From: Marinobacterium halophilum
Lineage (GTDB): Bacteria > Pseudomonadota > Gammaproteobacteria > Pseudomonadales > Balneatricaceae
Direction of reading: 5' to 3'
Assembly (NCBI RefSeq): GCF_003014615.1
Contig: NZ_PYGI01000009.1
Coordinates: 1-37,528 of the forward strand
DNA: 37,528 bases
Shown: piece after piece, positions 26,964-37,528 of the stretch
Layout of the letters: every line of letters starts with the position of its first letter
Numbering within the stretch: position 1 is the stretch's first letter
Program-made: the position numbers and the translations under genes
Notes under the pieces: generated by a model
Told to the model about the DNA's origin: nothing
The model's input: the letters and a program-made list of their open reading frames with translations, nothing else
The model's database searches: none

Positions 26964-28463
26964 ATGAGTGTACCCAGCTACTACCACGAACCTGGATCCA
27001 GGCTGCAGTTATCGGAAAAACTGCAGCATTTGGTGCGTTTCTCCGACTTTCTGATCGTCATCGCCGGGGCGGAAGGCTGTGGCAAATCCACGCTGCTGCA
27101 CAAGCTGGCCCAGGATCGAGAAAATATGGCCGATCGTACCGCGCTGGTGCGATTTGAAGCGGCTGCTGACGTTACCGGGCTGTTGCAGGCACTGACGCAT
27201 GCGCTGGCACTACCGGCGGCTGACGATAATCAGACGCGCCTGTTGCAGCTGCATACGCTGACCAAGCAGCTGGCTGCTGATGACTTGCCGCTGGTTTTGT
27301 TGGTGGATGATGTCGATTACTTGACCAATAACGCGCTTGAGCTGCTGATCAACTTTGCCACGCTTGATGGCGAGGGCGCGCCGCGCATTCTGCTGGCGGG
27401 TACGCCTGCGTTTGAGCAACGTTTCCGTGATCTTGAACTGGATCAGCGGCTGGAAGGGCATCTGCATATTGAACAGCTGGAGCCTTTTAGCACAGAAGAA
27501 TCTGCCGAGTTCATCGAGTCATTGCTGCCGGATGGCATGGTATTGAAAGAGCGTCAGCTGCGCATGCTGGTCGAACAGTCTGCGGGTCGGCCTGCACGCC
27601 TGCGACATGCCGTGACTGAGGTATTGCGTCGGGAAGAGCAGAGCACATCGGTGACCCGACTGGTGATGCCGCCCAAACATATCAGCGCGGCGTTCGTGAT
27701 TCTGCTGGCCGTATTCTCTGTTGCGATCTGGCAGTACTTGCCCGCCGACGATGAGGAAGAAATCGTTGTGACCGAGCGGATTACGCTGCCATTGGCGGTA
27801 AATACCATTCCGCGTGCACAGCCGGTCACGACTGAAATCCGGGTACCTGACGAGCCTGAACGTCCGCAGCCGGTGATAAGCCCTGTTGCGCCGCCGGAAC
27901 CGGCTCCGGTCAGCGTTGATCCGATCGACGTCCCTGAGCCAGTGGTTGCGCCGCAGCCCAAGCCTGCGCCCGAACCAGAACCGAAACCTGCGCCAAAACC
28001 AGAACCCAAGCCCGATCCGGTCCCCGAAGTAGTACCCAAGCCTGAGCCAAAACCTGTGCCCAAGCCTGTGCCAAAACCAGAACCCAAGCCAGAGCCAAAA
28101 CCTGCTCCTGAACCCGAGCCAAAACCGGTTGTGAAGTCAGTGGCGGGTGTGGCTGAATCCTGGTTGCGTGAGCAGGATTTGCTGGGCTGGCCGCAGCAGG
28201 GTTATACCTTGCAGATGTTGGGTGCGCGTGAGGAAATCAGCGTCAAGAAGTTCATTGAAGCCCAGGCGCAGCCCGAGCGTTTTTACTACTTCCGAACCCT
28301 GTTCAAGGGGCAGCCATGGCATGTTGTGGTGTATGGTCAGTATGCGGACCGCGCGGCGGCAGTAAGTGCCGTTCAAGCACTGCCGGCAGGCTTGCAGAAG
28401 CTCAGACCGTGGGCGCGTTCAATTGCCGGTGTAAAATCGGATATTAAGAAGAAAAATCAGTAG
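26964..28463 (+). CDS. DamX-like ATPase/SPOR domain protein
   Basis: A 499-residue bitopic membrane protein. The cytoplasmic N-terminus is an ExeA/GspA-like AAA ATPase with Walker [10 protein letters not shown] (about 35-43) and Walker [12 protein letters not shown]. One transmembrane helix follows ([15 protein letters not shown], about 240-258), then a long periplasmic linker rich in Pro-Glu and Pro-Lys repeats (about 330-390). A SPOR domain ends the protein ([14 protein letters not shown]...[15 protein letters not shown]). This order is that of DamX-type cell-division proteins encoded after aroB. I chose ATG 26964 (AGGAT 7 bases upstream) over ATG 26955, whose AGG is too close. A terminator follows. 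Confidence 0.9.
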   Translation: MSVPSYYHEPGSRLQLSEKLQHLVRFSDFLIVIAGAEGCGKSTLLHKLAQDRENMADRTALVRFEAAADVTGLLQALTHALALPAADDNQTRLLQLHTLTKQLAADDLPLVLLVDDVDYLTNNALELLINFATLDGEGAPRILLAGTPAFEQRFRDLELDQRLEGHLHIEQLEPFSTEESAEFIESLLPDGMVLKERQLRMLVEQSAGRPARLRHAVTEVLRREEQSTSVTRLVMPPKHISAAFVILLAVFSVAIWQYLPADDEEEIVVTERITLPLAVNTIPRAQPVTTEIRVPDEPERPQPVISPVAPPEPAPVSVDPIDVPEPVVAPQPKPAPEPEPKPAPKPEPKPDPVPEVVPKPEPKPVPKPVPKPEPKPEPKPAPEPEPKPVVKSVAGVAESWLREQDLLGWPQQGYTLQMLGAREEISVKKFIEAQAQPERFYYFRTLFKGQPWHVVVYGQYADRAAAVSAVQALPAGLQKLRPWARSIAGVKSDIKKKNQ

Positions 28464-28474
28464 GTTAAGTATAG

Positions 28475-28503
28475 AAATGGCTCCGGTAGGGGCCATTTTT
28501 TTT
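28475..28503 (+). terminator. Terminator after the damX-like gene
   Basis: A 10-bp stem with one G-U pair (28475-28484 with 28489-28498) and a GGTA loop is followed by a run of eight T (28496-28503). It closes the pilM-damX transcription group. Confidence 0.85.
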
Positions 28504-28534
28504 GGCCTGAATTTTACGGTTTACTGGATAAAAT

Positions 28535-28563
28535 TTGTTCTTTTGCTACTGCGCATGTAAAAT
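28535..28563 (+). promoter_or_regulatory. Sigma-70 promoter of gltBD
   Basis: TTGTTC (28535-28540) and TAAAAT (28558-28563) are separated by exactly 17 bases. This predicts a leader of about 85 bases before the gltB ATG. The rest of the gap (28504-28653) is AT-rich with no gene seen. Confidence 0.55.
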
Positions 28564-28653
28564 TGCTTCCCCTTTTTGCCCGTCCATCATGCCCCGGGAG
28601 AAAGGAGTTATTATAACTATTTGTTTTTAAAGAGTTTTTAGTGGGGTCGGCTT

Positions 28654-34603
<5,950 letters not shown>

Positions 34604-34621
34604 CTCCCGTCGGCTTAAGCT

Positions 34622-34658
34622 AAAAAAACCGGATGCTGTGATGGCATCCGGTTTTTTT
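34622..34658. terminator. Bidirectional terminator after gltD
   Basis: Seven A, an 8-bp stem (34629-34636 with 34644-34651), a 7-nt loop and seven T form a symmetric terminator. It serves gltBD and the convergent gene that ends at 34680. Confidence 0.9.
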
Positions 34659-34679
34659 GTGAGTGAGAGGTATAAAACC

Positions 34680-35663
34680 CTAGCGCAGCGAGCGATTGAT
34701 TGCCTTGCGCAGATAGAACTCAAACCGAAGTGTAAAAGCCCAGCGTGGCGCGAAATCCGAGTCGCGGTCAAAATGCAGCTCCGGGATCAGGTCCATAAAC
34801 AAGCGCCCCTTATGGATATCGCGTCGATACCAACTCTGCAGGTAATAGTCATTGATACGAGGATCAGACAGGCTGTCACCCACCATAATCAGGCTGTGGC
34901 GCAGATTACTGCGATCATCGAGTTGACGGGATATCTCGAAACGTTGGGAATATTCCAGCGTATCTTCGGTCTCCTGCCATTGAAACCGGGTGTAAGAACG
35001 CAGGCGACGATCCGCATCCAAAGGGCGACTCAAATCCCAATGACTGCGTGCTGAATAACCGTCGCTGTCGAACCAGGAAAAACGATTGTAACTGCTTAAC
35101 TCCCAAGAAGTTTCATCCCAACTCCAGACGCGCTCGCCGGTGGCGCGTACATAGGGGTCTATCGGTGTTCTCAGCTTAATACCGCCCCCCAAACGATAAC
35201 TCCAGCGTTGGTGCTTGTCGCGAGGGGTCAGCTGATCAAGCCCGATGATGGTATTGCTGTTGCTGAGTTGCTCATTCAGCTGGCTGTTACTGCCTTGTTC
35301 GGTCAGGGTGCCTAATGACTCTTCGGGGTCGCTCTCGATCAGCAGTCGCAGGCGTTCTTTGCTGGTCGGCAGGTCCAGTTTGAACCGTACACTGAGGTCA
35401 TTGGAGATGCCTTCCGTCTCCTGCCACAGACTTTCCTGCGTAATGCGCAGGTAGGAGTTGTTATCGACGGTCAGGCTGTCTTCGGTGCCGATTAACCCAT
35501 CCAGGCTACGGGCGGAATAGTCCACCCAACTGCCTATGTTTTCGTGGGCTTGATCGAGGCCGTTGGCTGCCCAATTAGGCAGGTCGGATTGGGTGTGTGC
35601 ATGCAGCGAGCCAGAACACACACTGCCTGCGATATAAAACAGAATGCATCGAATATTCTTCAT
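34680..35663 (-). CDS. Unrecognised exported protein, possible outer-membrane beta-barrel
   Basis: I do not recognise a family. The 327-residue protein has a signal peptide (MKNIRCILFYIAGSVCSGSL, cleavage probably after LHA). The mature part is rich in Trp, Tyr, Arg, Ser and Asp, with many short alternating polar/hydrophobic stretches such as RWSYRLGGGIKLR, RLRSYTRFQWQE and PRWAFTLRFEFYLR. These suggest amphipathic strands of a beta-barrel. It does not end in the usual terminal Phe. ATG 35663 has AAAGGGG 5 bases upstream; an upstream extension without signal features was rejected. It is divergent from the LapA-like adhesin, so a link to surface adhesion is possible but unproven. Confidence 0.6.
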   Translation of the reverse strand: MKNIRCILFYIAGSVCSGSLHAHTQSDLPNWAANGLDQAHENIGSWVDYSARSLDGLIGTEDSLTVDNNSYLRITQESLWQETEGISNDLSVRFKLDLPTSKERLRLLIESDPEESLGTLTEQGSNSQLNEQLSNSNTIIGLDQLTPRDKHQRWSYRLGGGIKLRTPIDPYVRATGERVWSWDETSWELSSYNRFSWFDSDGYSARSHWDLSRPLDADRRLRSYTRFQWQETEDTLEYSQRFEISRQLDDRSNLRHSLIMVGDSLSDPRINDYYLQSWYRRDIHKGRLFMDLIPELHFDRDSDFAPRWAFTLRFEFYLRKAINRSLR

Positions 35664-35672
35664 TGGACCCCT

Positions 35673-35702
35673 TTGCGCTGGCAACCTGCTTGAAAGTATA
35701 GA
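35673..35702 (+). promoter_or_regulatory. Candidate divergent promoters at the adhesin locus
   Basis: TTGCGC (35673-35678) and TATAGA (35697-35702), spaced 18 bases, point toward the adhesin. On the other strand TATACT (35695-35700) points toward the exported-protein gene. The two -10 elements overlap, so the two transcripts may compete. Confidence 0.35.
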
Positions 35703-35732
35703 GGTTTTTGCATGTTCTGCTGTGGCATTTGG

Positions 35733-35769
35733 TACTGCCTGTGGGTACGGCCTGTACCAGGGTACAGTA
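35733..35769. promoter_or_regulatory. Double-arm dyad upstream of the adhesin
   Basis: The dyad reads TACTG, six bases, GGTAC, five bases (GGCCT), GTACC, six bases, CAGTA. Both outer and inner arms are perfect inverted repeats with identical spacing. It lies in the gap between divergent genes, 58 bases before the adhesin ATG. It could be an operator for a dimeric regulator or an RNA hairpin in the leader. Confidence 0.5.
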
Positions 35770-35827
35770 GCCATATAGCCACACGACGGCTAGGTTCGAT
35801 GTACAACAATAGTCGGGAGAGCAGAGC

Positions 35828-37528
<1,701 letters not shown>

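Noticed and set aside
35720-35740. Possible sigma-54 promoter before the adhesin (TGGCA...TGC)
   Set aside because: The GG and GC elements are 11 bases apart instead of the required 10, and the flanking consensus is poor.

Overview
The window is chromosomal DNA of a gammaproteobacterium, most likely from the Pseudomonadales/Oceanospirillales. The evidence is gene order: hslVU, an FtsN-like SPOR gene, argS, priA, rpmE, a thermonuclease, maeB, ponA/mrcA, pilMNOPQ, aroK, aroB, a damX-like gene and gltBD follow one another as in Pseudomonas aeruginosa. The species cannot be named. Two things differ from that reference order: no polyhydroxyalkanoate genes lie between the DUF971 gene and ubiE, and no hemE follows gltD. 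Most of the window is GC-rich (about 55-60% by eye), with two clear AT-rich exceptions.

Region 1 (1-5404) is metabolic. Reading leftward are serA (serine synthesis), ppnP (nucleoside phosphorylase) and a LysR regulator. The LysR gene is divergent from a YnfM-type MFS exporter, which is followed by an FAH-family hydrolase and hemJ-like protoporphyrinogen oxidase. Region 2 (5405-6419) is a small AT-rich island. It holds two overlapping unrecognised genes that look like a permuted papain-fold (His...Cys) enzyme and a secreted partner, a layout typical of antibacterial effector-immunity pairs. Region 3 (6420-14968, all leftward) contains ubiJ, ubiE, the DUF971 gene, hslU and hslV behind a sigma-32-like promoter, a SPOR protein, argS and priA. 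ubiB, the usual neighbour of ubiJ, is absent and the island sits in its place.

Region 4 (14987-17640, rightward) holds rpmE, a secreted thermonuclease and maeB. The rpmE terminator hairpin lies inside the nuclease signal-peptide codons. Region 5 holds mrcA (PBP1A), divergent from the type IV pilus alignment operon pilMNOPQ, then aroK, aroB and a damX-like ATPase/SPOR gene. Region 6 is gltB-gltD, glutamate synthase, with its own promoter and terminator. Region 7 (34680-37528) has an unrecognised secreted, possibly beta-barrel protein, divergent from the start of a giant LapA-like adhesin. The adhesin has an N-terminal retention module, a LapG-type TAAG site, a 29-unit Pro-Glu linker and 144-residue Calx-beta-like repeats, and it runs off the window.

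The most novel material is the effector/immunity-like pair, the terminator embedded in a coding sequence, and the adhesin locus with its microsatellite linker and upstream dyad. No tRNA, rRNA, insertion sequence, CRISPR array or phage integrase was seen.
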